NCBI RefSeq assembly: GCF_000230555.1
Contig: NC_016078.1
Span: forward strand, 3,433,001-3,497,000
Source of the DNA: Pelagibacterium halotolerans B2
GTDB taxonomy: Bacteria; Pseudomonadota; Alphaproteobacteria; Rhizobiales; Devosiaceae
Reading direction: 5' to 3'
DNA length: 64,000 nucleotides
This document shows, one piece after another, positions 18,220 through 26,095 of the stretch. Both the position numbers and the translations under genes were made by a program. Below the pieces are notes generated by a model. It worked only from the letters and a program-made list of their open reading frames with translations, searched no databases and was not told the DNA's origin. Positions within the stretch are counted from its first letter, which is position 1, and each line of letters starts with the position of its first letter.

Positions 18220-19440
18220 ATGAGCCAGCAAAGCGCCAATTCCCTGCGTCAGGGGCCCGACGAGAACGGCAAGTTCGGCATTTATGGCGGACGCTTCGTG
18301 GCCGAAACGCTGATGCCCTTGATCCTCGATCTGGAAAAATCCTATCGCGCCGCCCAGGCCGACGAAAAATTCCTCGCCGAAATGGACGATCTGCGCACCC
18401 ATTTCGCCGGGCGTCCCTCCCCGCTCTATTTCGCCGAGCGCATGAGCGCCGAACTTGGCGGCGCCAAGATCTATTTCAAGCGCGAGGACCTCAACCACAC
18501 GGGCTCCCACAAGCTCAACAATTGCATCGGCCAGATTCTTCTCGCCAAGCGCATGGGCAAGACCCGCATCATCGCCGAAACCGGCGCCGGCCAGCACGGC
18601 GTGGCCACGGCCACCGTCTGCGCCCGGTTTGGCCTGCCCTGCACCATCTTCATGGGCGCCACCGACGTGGAGCGCCAGATGCCCAACGTGCTGCGCATGA
18701 AAATGCTCGGCGCCGAGGTTCGCCCCGTCACCGCCGGCGCCGGAACGCTGAAAGACGCCATGAACGAGGCGCTGCGCGATTGGGTCACCAATGTCGAGAC
18801 CACCTATTACCTGATCGGCACCGCCGCCGGCCCGCACCCCTACCCGGAAATGGTGCGCGATTTCCAGAAGGTGATCGGCGAGGAAATCCGCACCCAGATT
18901 CTTGAGGCCGAAGGCCGCCTCCCCGATGCGCTCGTCGCCTGCATCGGCGGCGGGTCCAACGCCATCGGCACCTTCCACGATTTCCTCGACGAGCCGAACG
19001 TGAAGATTTTCGGCACCGAGGCCGGCGGGCACGGGCTCGATGTGGAAAACGGCCACGCCGCCTCGATGACCGGCGGCCGCCCCGGCGTGCTGCACGGCAA
19101 CCGAACCTATCTCCTCCAGGATGCCGACGGCCAGATCCTCGAAGGCCATTCGATTTCCGCCGGCCTCGATTACCCCGGTGTCGGCCCCGAACATTCCTTC
19201 CTGCGCGACAGCGGCCGGGTGAACTACGTCCCCGTCACCGACAAGGAGGCCCTCGACGCCTTCATGGCCTGCACCAAGTTCGAAGGCATCATCCCGGCGC
19301 TCGAAAGCGCCCACGGCCTCGCCCACGTGATGAAACTGGCCCCCGATATGGACAGGGACCAGATCATCGTCCTGTGCCTTTCCGGCCGCGGCGACAAGGA
19401 CGTCGAATCCGTCGGCAAGCATCTGGGCATGACGCTTTAG
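18220..19440 (+). CDS. trpB: Tryptophan synthase beta chain
   Basis: 406 aa. Condenses indole with serine. The PLP-binding Lys is in [13 protein letters not shown] (about residue 95); [12 protein letters not shown], the glycine-rich [15 protein letters not shown] and the C-terminal LSGRGDKD are conserved. It would normally pair with trpA directly downstream, but here trpA lies 3.17 kb away, beyond an unrelated operon and repeats. Confidence 0.97.
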   Translation: MSQQSANSLRQGPDENGKFGIYGGRFVAETLMPLILDLEKSYRAAQADEKFLAEMDDLRTHFAGRPSPLYFAERMSAELGGAKIYFKREDLNHTGSHKLNNCIGQILLAKRMGKTRIIAETGAGQHGVATATVCARFGLPCTIFMGATDVERQMPNVLRMKMLGAEVRPVTAGAGTLKDAMNEALRDWVTNVETTYYLIGTAAGPHPYPEMVRDFQKVIGEEIRTQILEAEGRLPDALVACIGGGSNAIGTFHDFLDEPNVKIFGTEAGGHGLDVENGHAASMTGGRPGVLHGNRTYLLQDADGQILEGHSISAGLDYPGVGPEHSFLRDSGRVNYVPVTDKEALDAFMACTKFEGIIPALESAHGLAHVMKLAPDMDRDQIIVLCLSGRGDKDVESVGKHLGMTL

Positions 19441-19668
19441 GACCAATCGACATTCAACTGATGGCGACCTGCAAATGGCAGTATTCGCTGACGCAGCCCG
19501 TCGGGTCCGCGCTTCCCATGCTCATGTACCCGAAAGTATGCTCCGCTCATGGCCCGCGAGCCTAAGCGCGCCGGACCTTCTGTAGCCGGTCAGAACTCTC
19601 GAAAGCCGCCATTTTCGCTGGCGCGGACCTTCGGTTCGGCTCGCCCTGCGCTGAATGTCGATTGGTCC
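19440..19668 (-). repeat. Long intergenic palindromic element, copy A
   Basis: 229 bp bounded by inverted arms GGACCAATCGACATTCA and TGAATGTCGATTGGTCC; the left arm begins on the last base of the trpB stop. In reverse orientation it contains the family core (AGCGGAGCATACTTTCGGGT then ACATGAGCATGGGAAGCGC) and an inner TTCGAGAGTTCTGACCGGCT segment shared with copies at 21948, 27362 and 47638. Confidence 0.75.
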
Positions 19669-19683
19669 TAGCGCCCCGCTGCC

Positions 19684-19821
19684 AAGGCCCTCACCCGGGA
19701 CCTTGCTCCGCAAGCACCGATTTTTCCCACGGGAGGGATGTTTCACGTCGCTTGCAGCCTTCTTCACCTCTCCCTTTGGGGGAGAGGTCGGATGGCGCAG
19801 CCATACGGGTGAGGGGGCCTT
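19684..19821. repeat. REP-like palindrome, CTCTCCC family, copy 3
   Basis: Outer arms AAGGCCCTCACCCG and CGGGTGAGGGGGCCTT enclose a CTCTCCC/GGGGGAGAG hairpin. Same family as 3055-3188. Confidence 0.8.
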
Positions 19822-19861
19822 GAGCGCTGGCAGTGTCACGTCGCCTTGCCTCCTCCCCACC

Positions 19862-19900
19862 GTCATCCCGGGCGAAGTCCCGGGACCCAGTACCCCCAGC
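19862..19900. repeat. GTCATCCCGG-type intergenic repeat, copy 3
   Basis: GTCATCCCGGGCGAAGTCCC, GGGACCCAGTACCCCCAGCG. With copy A and the REP-like element it fills the 647-bp trpB-arsR gap; nothing else was seen there apart from the promoter at 20035. Confidence 0.75.
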
Positions 19901-20034
19901 GCTTGCGACGCTTGCCCAAACCCTGCCTCCTGTCGCCCCGGAGTCCAATGTCTCAGCGCGGCTCCAAACGCATGCCGCAAAAGCTATGCGTCTGCCTCGC
20001 TTCTGGCTATTTCCTTTGATTGCAATAAAGCGAA

Positions 20035-20077
20035 TTGACAAACACATACCTCTCCAGCTATACATTAATCCATAGCC
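20035..20077 (+). promoter_or_regulatory. Promoter of the ArsR-DUF1801-SRPBCC operon
   Basis: TTGACA (20035-20040), a 19-bp spacer, and TATACA (20060-20065), 22 bp before the ATG. An imperfect palindrome GCTAT-N10-ATAGC (20058-20077) over the -10 is a candidate ArsR operator. Confidence 0.5.
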
Positions 20078-20087
20078 AACGGGATAT

Positions 20088-20420
20088 ATGTCATCAATGT
20101 CCGCCACCCATGATGCTCTCTTCCGAACCCTCGCCGATCCCACCCGCAGGGCCCTCTTCGAGCGTTTGTGCAAAAACGGCGAGTTGACGGTCGGTACGTT
20201 GACTAAGGGCGCCGGCGTCTCCCAGCCGGTGGTCTCAAAGCATCTCGGCGTGCTGCGGCAGGCGGGGCTGGTCTCAGACCGCCACGAGGGCCGGCACACC
20301 CATTACAGCGCCCGCATCGATGCTTTGGCCCCCCTGGCCGACTGGACGCGCCAGATGGCCGGGTTCTGGAACAGCCGTTTCGACGATCTCGAGGATGTGT
20401 TGAGGAGAATGGATCAATGA
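20088..20420 (+). CDS. ArsR family transcriptional regulator
   Basis: 110 aa. Winged helix: LFRTLADPTRRALFERLCKN, GVSQPVVSKHLGVLRQAGLV, RHEGRHTHYSAR, and the C-terminal DWTRQMAGFWNSRFDDLEDV typical of ArsR proteins that partner SRPBCC (AHSA1) genes. No metal-binding cysteines. Its stop overlaps the next gene by 4 bases (ATGA). Heads a five-gene operon inserted between trpB and trpA. Confidence 0.9.
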   Translation: MSSMSATHDALFRTLADPTRRALFERLCKNGELTVGTLTKGAGVSQPVVSKHLGVLRQAGLVSDRHEGRHTHYSARIDALAPLADWTRQMAGFWNSRFDDLEDVLRRMDQ

Positions 20421-20647
20421 AAATCAACGCCTGGTTCCGCCAGATTCACCGCTGGCTGGCAATCGCCTTCACGCTTGGCGTCGTCGTCAATTTCATTGCC
20501 CTTGGCGGCGGCGAGGAGCCCGATTTCTGGGTCTATCTGTTGGCCCTCATTCCCCTGTTCCTGCTGCTTTTCACCGGCCTTTATCTGTTCGTGCTACCCT
20601 ATGCCCTCAAATGGCGCGGCGGGCGGCGCGTAAGCGAAAGAGCATGA
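20417..20647 (+). CDS. Small two-helix membrane protein
   Basis: 76 aa. Two membrane helices (about residues 13-29 and 38-62) and a basic C-terminus (KWRGGRRVSERA). The start FRQIHRWLAIAFTLGVVVNF resembles small PepSY-like or DUF membrane proteins often found beside ArsR-SRPBCC genes. Overlaps both neighbours by 4 bases (ATGA at each end), so it is a real gene. Function unknown. Confidence 0.75.
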   Translation: MKINAWFRQIHRWLAIAFTLGVVVNFIALGGGEEPDFWVYLLALIPLFLLLFTGLYLFVLPYALKWRGGRRVSERA

Positions 20648-21072
20648 TCCCCATGAGCAAACCCGAAGACAAGCCGGTGCTGCTGTCGGGCGGCAACCCC
20701 CAGATTCCCAAGGGCTATGGCAATGGCCCGGTCGCCGCATATCTGGCGGCCATGCCGGGCTGGAAGGGCGATATCGGCCGCCGCCTCGATGCCATCATTG
20801 AGCGCGTCGTGCCCGGGGTCGAAAAGGCGGTGAAATGGAACTCGCCCTTTTACGGGGTCGAAAAGGACTATTGGTTCACCTCCTACCACTGCATGACCAA
20901 ATACGTGAAGGTGACCTTCTTTAAGGGCAGCGATCTCGATCCGCCGCCCCCCGGCACCTCGAAATATCCGGCGGTGCGCTATCTCGATGTCTACGAGGAC
21001 AAGGGGTTCGACGAGGCCCGGTTCGCCTCGTGGATCGAACAGGCCAGCAAGCTGCCCGGCGAAAAAATGTGA
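20644..21072 (+). CDS. DUF1801 domain-containing protein
   Basis: 142 aa. Contains GWKGDIGRRLDAIIERVVPG, EKAVKWNSPFYGVEKDYWF and TKYVKVTFFKG: the YdhG-like DUF1801 fold. Function unknown. An ATG three codons in (20653) is an alternative start, but the one at 20644 overlaps the preceding stop. First of two adjacent DUF1801 genes. Confidence 0.85.
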   Translation: MIPMSKPEDKPVLLSGGNPQIPKGYGNGPVAAYLAAMPGWKGDIGRRLDAIIERVVPGVEKAVKWNSPFYGVEKDYWFTSYHCMTKYVKVTFFKGSDLDPPPPGTSKYPAVRYLDVYEDKGFDEARFASWIEQASKLPGEKM

Positions 21073-21081
21073 GTTTTACCC

Positions 21082-21510
21082 ATGCCTAGACCCAATGACA
21101 CCCGGGCCGCTCCGTCCACGGCGAGCGCCTCGGACCTCATCGATGCCCGCATCGCCGATCTTGGCGACTGGCGCGGAAAAACCCTCGCCAGAATGCGTGC
21201 GCTCATCCACGAGGCCGTTCCCGAAATTGTCGAGGAATGGAAATGGCGCGGCACCCCGGTCTGGTCCCATGCCGGCATCGTCTGCACCGGAGAAACCTAC
21301 AAGACCTACGTCAAACTGACCTTCGCAAAAGGCGCCTCGCTCGATGATCCCAAAGGGCTGTTCAATTCGAGCCTCGAGGGCAACACCCGCCGCGCCATCG
21401 ATATCCACGAAGGCGACAAGATCGACGAGGCCGCCCTCAAGGCGCTCATCGCCGCCGCCGCGACCCTCAATTCCGTCAAGAAACCCGCCCGGACCAGAAA
21501 ATCGGACTAA
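21082..21510 (+). CDS. DUF1801 domain-containing protein
   Basis: 142 aa, the same length as the gene before it and distantly related (VEEWKWRGTPVWSHAGIVCT and TYKTYVKLTFAKGASL), so an old tandem duplication is likely. The C-terminal KKPARTRKSD is basic. Nine bases after the previous stop. Confidence 0.85.
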   Translation: MPRPNDTRAAPSTASASDLIDARIADLGDWRGKTLARMRALIHEAVPEIVEEWKWRGTPVWSHAGIVCTGETYKTYVKLTFAKGASLDDPKGLFNSSLEGNTRRAIDIHEGDKIDEAALKALIAAAATLNSVKKPARTRKSD

Positions 21511-21520
21511 GGACACCATC

Positions 21521-21940
21521 ATGGCCGAACCCGTCACCGTCACCGTCGAACGCGAAATCCCCTTTCCGCCCGAAAAGATCTGGCGTGCCCTCACCCAGCC
21601 CCATCTGATGGAGGAGTGGCTGATGAAGACCGATTTCAAGCCCGAAATCGGGCACAACTTCACCTTGCGCGGCGATTGGGGCGGGGTCGAATGCGAAGTG
21701 CTGGCCATCGAGCCGGAAAAGACCCTGTCCTACACCTGGAACCACCCGCACTCCGATCCGGCCTATGCGCTGGAAAGCGTCGTGGTCTTCACCCTCACCG
21801 CCACGGCGACCGGCACCCATCTGCGCATGGAGCAGACCGGCTTTAACCCCAACCAGAAACAGGCCATCGGCGGCGCCAAATGGGGCTGGGAAGAAAACTT
21901 CGCCAACCTCGAAAAACTGCTGGCCGAGGGCAAGGCGTAA
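21521..21940 (+). CDS. SRPBCC domain-containing protein (AHSA1-like)
   Basis: 139 aa. START/Bet v1-like fold of the AHSA1 group: TVEREIPFPPEKIWRALTQP, HLMEEWLMKTDFKPEIGH, then LEPEKT-like IEPEKTLSYTW and the closing GGAKWGWEENFANLEKLLAE. Ligand unknown. Last gene of the ArsR operon; ArsR-AHSA1 pairs are widespread. Confidence 0.9.
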   Translation: MAEPVTVTVEREIPFPPEKIWRALTQPHLMEEWLMKTDFKPEIGHNFTLRGDWGGVECEVLAIEPEKTLSYTWNHPHSDPAYALESVVVFTLTATATGTHLRMEQTGFNPNQKQAIGGAKWGWEENFANLEKLLAEGKA

Positions 21941-21947
21941 GACAGAG

Positions 21948-22142
21948 CGACATTCAGCTCAGGGTGAGCCGAAAATGGCGGTTTTCGAGAGTGATGACCG
22001 GTTATCGAAGGTCCGGTGGACCTTCGATAGGGAAGAACGCCCGGCGAGCTTGAGCTCACGGGCTATGAGCGGAGCGTACTTTTGTACGTGAGCACCGGAA
22101 GCGCAGCAAACTGTCATTTGCAGGCCACCCTGAGTTGAATGC
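21948..22142 (+). repeat. Long intergenic palindromic element, copy B
   Basis: 195 bp, starting 8 bp after the SRPBCC stop. Arms CATTCAGCTCAGGGTG and CACCCTGAGTTGAATG. Contains TTTTCGAGAGTGATGACCGG, an inner GAAGGTCCGGTGGACCTTC palindrome and the core GGAGCGTACTTTTGTACGTG followed by AGCACCGGAAGCGCAG. Confidence 0.85.
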
Positions 22143-22296
22143 CCTTTGGGCGTGACGGCCAGGTGCACCGAGTGTCCATTGGCCGTCAGCCCCCCGCTTT
22201 GCGCATGGCTGGAATACCCATTGAGCGCTTGTTTATCGCCCCCGGCAGGCGCATTTAAATCTCAAGAAATCAGGCAGTTCTCAGGAGATTTGAACA

Positions 22297-22479
22297 ATGG
22301 CACGCAATCGGATTTTCGATTCCATCTCGGGCTTTTTCGGTGACGTGGGCCGCGCCCGCAACGCCTCGAACCTTTATTCCGACCTGTCCAACATGTCGGA
22401 CGATGCGCTCCGTTCGCGCGGTCTCAATCGCGCCGATCTGGCTCGCCACGCTTTCGATACCGCGTTTAACTCCAAGTAG
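22297..22479 (+). CDS. DUF1127 domain-containing small protein
   Basis: 60 aa. ARNRIFDSISGFFGDVGRAR then LSNMSDDALRSRGLNRADLA fits the small YjiS/DUF1127 family of alphaproteobacteria, whose members are often stress-induced, and some of which bind RNA or take part in phosphate and carbon turnover. GGAG lies upstream of the ATG. It has its own terminator. It stands alone between copy B and trpA. Confidence 0.82.
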   Translation: MARNRIFDSISGFFGDVGRARNASNLYSDLSNMSDDALRSRGLNRADLARHAFDTAFNSK

Positions 22480-22503
22480 TTTCCCGCCGACGCGCCGATA
22501 TCA

Positions 22504-22537
22504 AAAAGGCACCCCGCCTCTGGCCGGGTGCCTTTTG
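22504..22537 (+). terminator. Rho-independent terminator after the DUF1127 gene
   Basis: AAAAGGCACCC and GGGTGCCTTTT arms with a CGCCTCTGGCC-type loop, followed by T residues, 25 bases after the stop. It should isolate trpA from upstream transcription. Confidence 0.88.
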
Positions 22538-22612
22538 TGCTGATGGAGTTGACTTGAGCGTCAACCTGTCCTTTATCCCGGTAATCATTGGCCTTTCCCT
22601 TCCGGAGATTTC

Positions 22613-23482
22613 ATGGGCGCCTCGCGCATCGACAAGCGGTTTGCAAAGACACGGGCCGAAAACCGCCCCGCCTTCGTCTCCTTTGTCATGGCGGGCGATC
22701 CCGATCCCGAAACCGCCGACGCCATTCTCGCCGGGCTTCCCGCGGCGGGCGCCGATGTGATCGAACTGGGCATGCCCTTTTCCGATCCCATGGCCGATGG
22801 TGTCGCCGTCCAGCTCGCCGGCCAGCGCGCCCTCGCCGCCGGCATGAGCCTTGAAAAAACGCTGGCCATGGTCGCCCGCTTCCGGGAAGGGGATGATGAA
22901 ACCCCAATCGTTCTGATGGGCTACTACAATCCCATCTACATTTACGGCGTCGAAAAGTTCATCGCCGACGCAGTCTCATCGGGCGTCGACGGGTTGATCG
23001 TCGTCGACCTCCCCGCCGAGGAAGATGACGAACTCTGCCTCCCCGCGATAAAGGCCGGGCTCAATTTCGTGCGCCTGACCACGCCCACGACCGACGCACA
23101 CCGCCTGCCCACCGTGCTCAACAATGCCTCGGGCTTTGTCTATTACGTCTCGATGACCGGCATCACCGGCGCCGAGATCAAGAACCGCGCTGCGGTGGGC
23201 GAGGCGGTCAACCGCATAAAATCGGTCACCGATCTGCCCGTTGCCGTGGGGTTCGGCATCAAATCGGTCGAGGACGCGGCGCTGATCGGCAGGGACGCCG
23301 ATGGGGTCGTTGTCGGGTCCGCGCTGGTCACGGCCATCGAAAAATCGCTCGAAAACGGCCGCGCCAGCCTGGGCACTCCACAGGCTGTTCACAATCTGGT
23401 CCGCGCTCTCTCGCAAGGAGCGTTCTCAGCAAGAGTGGACGCCACTCTTGCGCTTCGAGAGCGCGACAAAACAGGAAATTAG
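22613..23482 (+). CDS. trpA: Tryptophan synthase alpha chain
   Basis: 289 aa. Cleaves indole-3-glycerol phosphate to indole. [15 protein letters not shown] has the catalytic Glu, [12 protein letters not shown] the catalytic Asp; [12 protein letters not shown] and [11 protein letters not shown] bind the phosphate. The usual C-terminus ends near LVRALSQG; here about 20 further residues ([20 protein letters not shown]) are encoded by an intergenic repeat that also supplies the stop. It lies after a terminator and so needs its own promoter, unlike in the usual trpFBA operon. Confidence 0.95.
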   Translation: MGASRIDKRFAKTRAENRPAFVSFVMAGDPDPETADAILAGLPAAGADVIELGMPFSDPMADGVAVQLAGQRALAAGMSLEKTLAMVARFREGDDETPIVLMGYYNPIYIYGVEKFIADAVSSGVDGLIVVDLPAEEDDELCLPAIKAGLNFVRLTTPTTDAHRLPTVLNNASGFVYYVSMTGITGAEIKNRAAVGEAVNRIKSVTDLPVAVGFGIKSVEDAALIGRDADGVVVGSALVTAIEKSLENGRASLGTPQAVHNLVRALSQGAFSARVDATLALRERDKTGN

Positions 23483-23522
23483 AGCGGCCCGGAATTTTCA
23501 CTGAAAATTCGGACGGCTCTAA
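23425..23522 (+). repeat. CGCGACAAAACA-type repeat, copy 1 (inside the trpA 3' end)
   Basis: AGCAAGAGTGGACGCCACTC, TTGCGCTTCGAGAGCGCGAC, AAAACAGGAAATTAGAGC, then GGCCCGGAATTTTCA and its complement, ending GGACGGCTCTAA. Two hairpins. Sister copies are at 24626, 26021, 48664, 49519 and 58090. Confidence 0.75.
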
Positions 23523-23618
23523 GTGCGCGTTCGGCCAGAAGCTGATAGTATTGCCACAATTGCTTCCTACATCTTGGGCAGCGCTTTCCGCCCGAATGAA
23601 AAGCTGAGACGAGAAAAA

Positions 23619-24611
23619 ATGAACTGGATCGACAACGTCGTTCGCCCCAAGATTCGCTCCTTCCTCAATCGCCGCGAGGTCGAGGACAATCTGTGGGTCA
23701 AGTGCCCCGAAACCGGGGAAATGGTGTTCCATCGCGATCTCGAGGCCAATCAGTGGGTCGTGCCCAATTCGGGCTACCATATGAAAATCAAGCCGGCCGA
23801 TCGGCTGGGCCACTTCTTTGACGATGGCGAGTTTACCACCATCGCCCTGCCCTCTGTGGCCGCCGATCCGCTCAAATTCCGCGACACCAAGCGCTACACC
23901 GACCGTCTCAAGGAAGCCCGCAACACCACCGGGCGCGATGATGCGATTGTTGTCGCCACCGGCAAGCTCTATGGTCAGGAGACCGTGGTCACCGTGCAGG
24001 ACGGCGATTTCATGCTCGGTTCGCTCGGCATGGCGGCAGGGTCCGCCATCATCACCGGGCTCGAACTGGCGGTGGAAAAAAAGCTCCCCTTCGTGATCTT
24101 CACAGCCTCGGGCGGCGCCCGCATGCAGGAAGGTATTCTCTCCCTCATGCAGATGCCCCGCACCACCGTTGCTGTCCAGCGCCTGCGCGAAGCGGGCCTG
24201 CCCTATATCGTGGTGTTGACCAATCCCACGACCGGCGGCGTCACCGCGTCCTACGCCATGCTGGGCGACGTCCAGATCGCCGAACCCGGCGCGCTGATCT
24301 GCTTTGCCGGCCCGCGCGTCATCGAGCAGACCATCCGCGAAAAGCTTCCCAAGGGCTTCCAGCGCTCCGAATATCTCTATGAGCACGGCATGGTCGATAG
24401 GGCCGCCCCCCGCCACAATCTGCGTTCCACCATCGGCTCGCTGATCGGCCTTTTGACCCGGGCTCCGGTCAATGAGGCCATTCCCGCAGCGCGTGCCGTG
24501 GCCGGGGCGACGGTGGCCACCGTCACCACCCGCGATGCCGCGCTTGCCGCCGAAAGCGATGGCGACGAAGATTTCCTCGCCAACGCCCCCGTCGCCGGCC
24601 ACGCTGAGTAG
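23619..24611 (+). CDS. accD: Acetyl-CoA carboxylase carboxyltransferase subunit beta
   Basis: 330 aa. Transfers CO2 from carboxybiotin to acetyl-CoA with Acc[50 protein letters not shown] and [16 protein letters not shown] are conserved. The N-terminal region reads [20 protein letters not shown]; only one of the four zinc-ribbon cysteines of E. coli AccD is kept, which is usual in alphaproteobacteria. The ATG at 23619 follows GAGAAAAA. Order trpA-accD-folC is standard for this group. Confidence 0.96.
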   Translation: MNWIDNVVRPKIRSFLNRREVEDNLWVKCPETGEMVFHRDLEANQWVVPNSGYHMKIKPADRLGHFFDDGEFTTIALPSVAADPLKFRDTKRYTDRLKEARNTTGRDDAIVVATGKLYGQETVVTVQDGDFMLGSLGMAAGSAIITGLELAVEKKLPFVIFTASGGARMQEGILSLMQMPRTTVAVQRLREAGLPYIVVLTNPTTGGVTASYAMLGDVQIAEPGALICFAGPRVIEQTIREKLPKGFQRSEYLYEHGMVDRAAPRHNLRSTIGSLIGLLTRAPVNEAIPAARAVAGATVATVTTRDAALAAESDGDEDFLANAPVAGHAE

Positions 24612-24625
24612 GCAATTCAAACCAG

Positions 24626-24690
24626 AGCGCGGCCAGAAAAAGTTGCAGACTTTTTCGGTTCGGTCCGCGCGACCAAGCAAATAGGTCAGC
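24626..24690 (+). repeat. CGCGACAAAACA-type repeat, copy 2
   Basis: AGAGCGCGGCCAGAAAAAGT, TGCAGACTTTTTCGGTTCGG, TCCGCGCGACCAAGCAAATA: a diverged copy with the central AAAAAGT/ACTTTTT hairpin. It fills the accD-folC gap up to the folC ribosome-binding site. Confidence 0.65.
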
Positions 24691-24691
24691 C

Positions 24692-25984
24692 GTGTCCCGC
24701 ACCGACGCGATTCTCAAGCGGCTGCTCACGCTCCACCCCAAGCTCATCGATCTCGAGCTTGGGCGCACCGAGCGCATGCTTGAGGCCATCGGCCGGCCCC
24801 AGGACCGTCTGCCGCCGGTCATCCATGTGGCCGGCACCAATGGCAAAGGCTCGACCATCGCCTTCCTGCGCGCCATGCTCGAAGCGCAGGGCAAGCGCGT
24901 CCACGTCTATACATCCCCCCATCTCGTCGCCTTCCGCGAGCGGATAAGGGTGGCGGGAAAATTCGTTTCCGCCCGCGCGCTCAACGCCGCCCTCGAAGAA
25001 TGCGAGACGGCCAATGCCGGCAAGCCGATCACTTTTTTCGAAATTACCACCGCTGCAGCTTTCCTGCTGTTCTCCCGCGTACCGGCCGATTATCTGCTGC
25101 TCGAGGTGGGGCTCGGCGGGCGGTTTGATTCCACAAACGTCATCGAAAATCCGCTCGGCACCATCATCACGCCGATTTCGTCGGACCACACACAGTTCCT
25201 GGGCGAAACGATTGGCGAGATCGCCTCGGCCAAGGCCGGCATCATCAAGCGCGGCGCCCCGCTGGTCGTGGCCCGCCAGCCCGATGACGCCATGGACGTG
25301 ATCGATGCCGAAGCGAAGAAATTCGGTGTTACCCCCTTTGCCGCCGGGGTCGATTTCGACGGCTTTGCCCAGCGTGGCAAGCTCGTCTATCAGGACGAGG
25401 ACGGGTTGCTCGACCTGCCCCTTCCCGCCCTCGCGGGTGCCCATCAAATCGACAACGCGGCGCTCGCGCTTGCCGCCATGCGCCATTTCGCGCTTGTCGA
25501 AAACGAGGATGCGCTGGCCACCGGTCTGCGTGCGGTGGTCTGGCCGGCCCGGCTGATGCCGCTGCGCGGCGCCCTGTCGGCCTATCTCGCCGAGGGTCAG
25601 GAACTCTGGCTCGATGGCGGCCACAATGCCGCCGGTGCCGGGGTGCTCGCCGCTGCGCTCAAGGAGATGAACAAGGCCCGCCCCGCCCCGCTGGTTCTGG
25701 TGTGCGGCATGATGGCCTCAAAGGACGCCGCAAATTTCTTTTCGCCCCTGGCCGATATGGCCAGCCACGTCTTCACCGTCCCCATTCCCGGCGAAACCGG
25801 CGCCCTGCCGGCCCGCGCCCTGGCCGGCTTCCCCAAGGCCCTCGGGCTGTCCACCACCATTGCCCGCTCGATCCCCGCCGCCCTGCAGCGCGCCGCCCAT
25901 TTCGAAGGCGCCCGCATCGTCATCTGCGGCTCGCTCTATCTGGCGGGGGCTGTGCTCAAGCAGAACAGGACCCCGCCGGTTTGA
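24692..25984 (+). CDS. folC: Bifunctional folylpolyglutamate/dihydrofolate synthase
   Basis: 430 aa. Adds glutamate to folates (and makes dihydrofolate from dihydropteroate). P-loop HVAGTNGKGSTIAFLRAML near residue 47, YTSPHLVAFRERIRV, LEVGLGGRFDSTN, SSDHTQFLGETIGEIASAKA and LDGGHNAAGA are all present. The start is a GTG with AGGT upstream. Third gene of trpA-accD-folC. Confidence 0.95.
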   Translation: MSRTDAILKRLLTLHPKLIDLELGRTERMLEAIGRPQDRLPPVIHVAGTNGKGSTIAFLRAMLEAQGKRVHVYTSPHLVAFRERIRVAGKFVSARALNAALEECETANAGKPITFFEITTAAAFLLFSRVPADYLLLEVGLGGRFDSTNVIENPLGTIITPISSDHTQFLGETIGEIASAKAGIIKRGAPLVVARQPDDAMDVIDAEAKKFGVTPFAAGVDFDGFAQRGKLVYQDEDGLLDLPLPALAGAHQIDNAALALAAMRHFALVENEDALATGLRAVVWPARLMPLRGALSAYLAEGQELWLDGGHNAAGAGVLAAALKEMNKARPAPLVLVCGMMASKDAANFFSPLADMASHVFTVPIPGETGALPARALAGFPKALGLSTTIARSIPAALQRAAHFEGARIVICGSLYLAGAVLKQNRTPPV

Positions 25985-26020
25985 AACCGCGCTCTATTCC
26001 GGGCCTCGCCGCAAACGCCA

Positions 26021-26095
26021 TTTGGAGCGTGCCCAGCAAAAGTGGAAACTGTTTTGCGCTTCGAACACGCGACAAGACAACGGCTCTAGGACTCG
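26021..26095 (+). repeat. CGCGACAAAACA-type repeat, copy 3
   Basis: GGAGCGTGCCCAGCAAAAGT, GGAAACTGTTTTGCGCTTCG, AACACGCGACAAGACAACGG. Between folC and the convergent receptor gene, whose last codons it touches. Confidence 0.7.
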
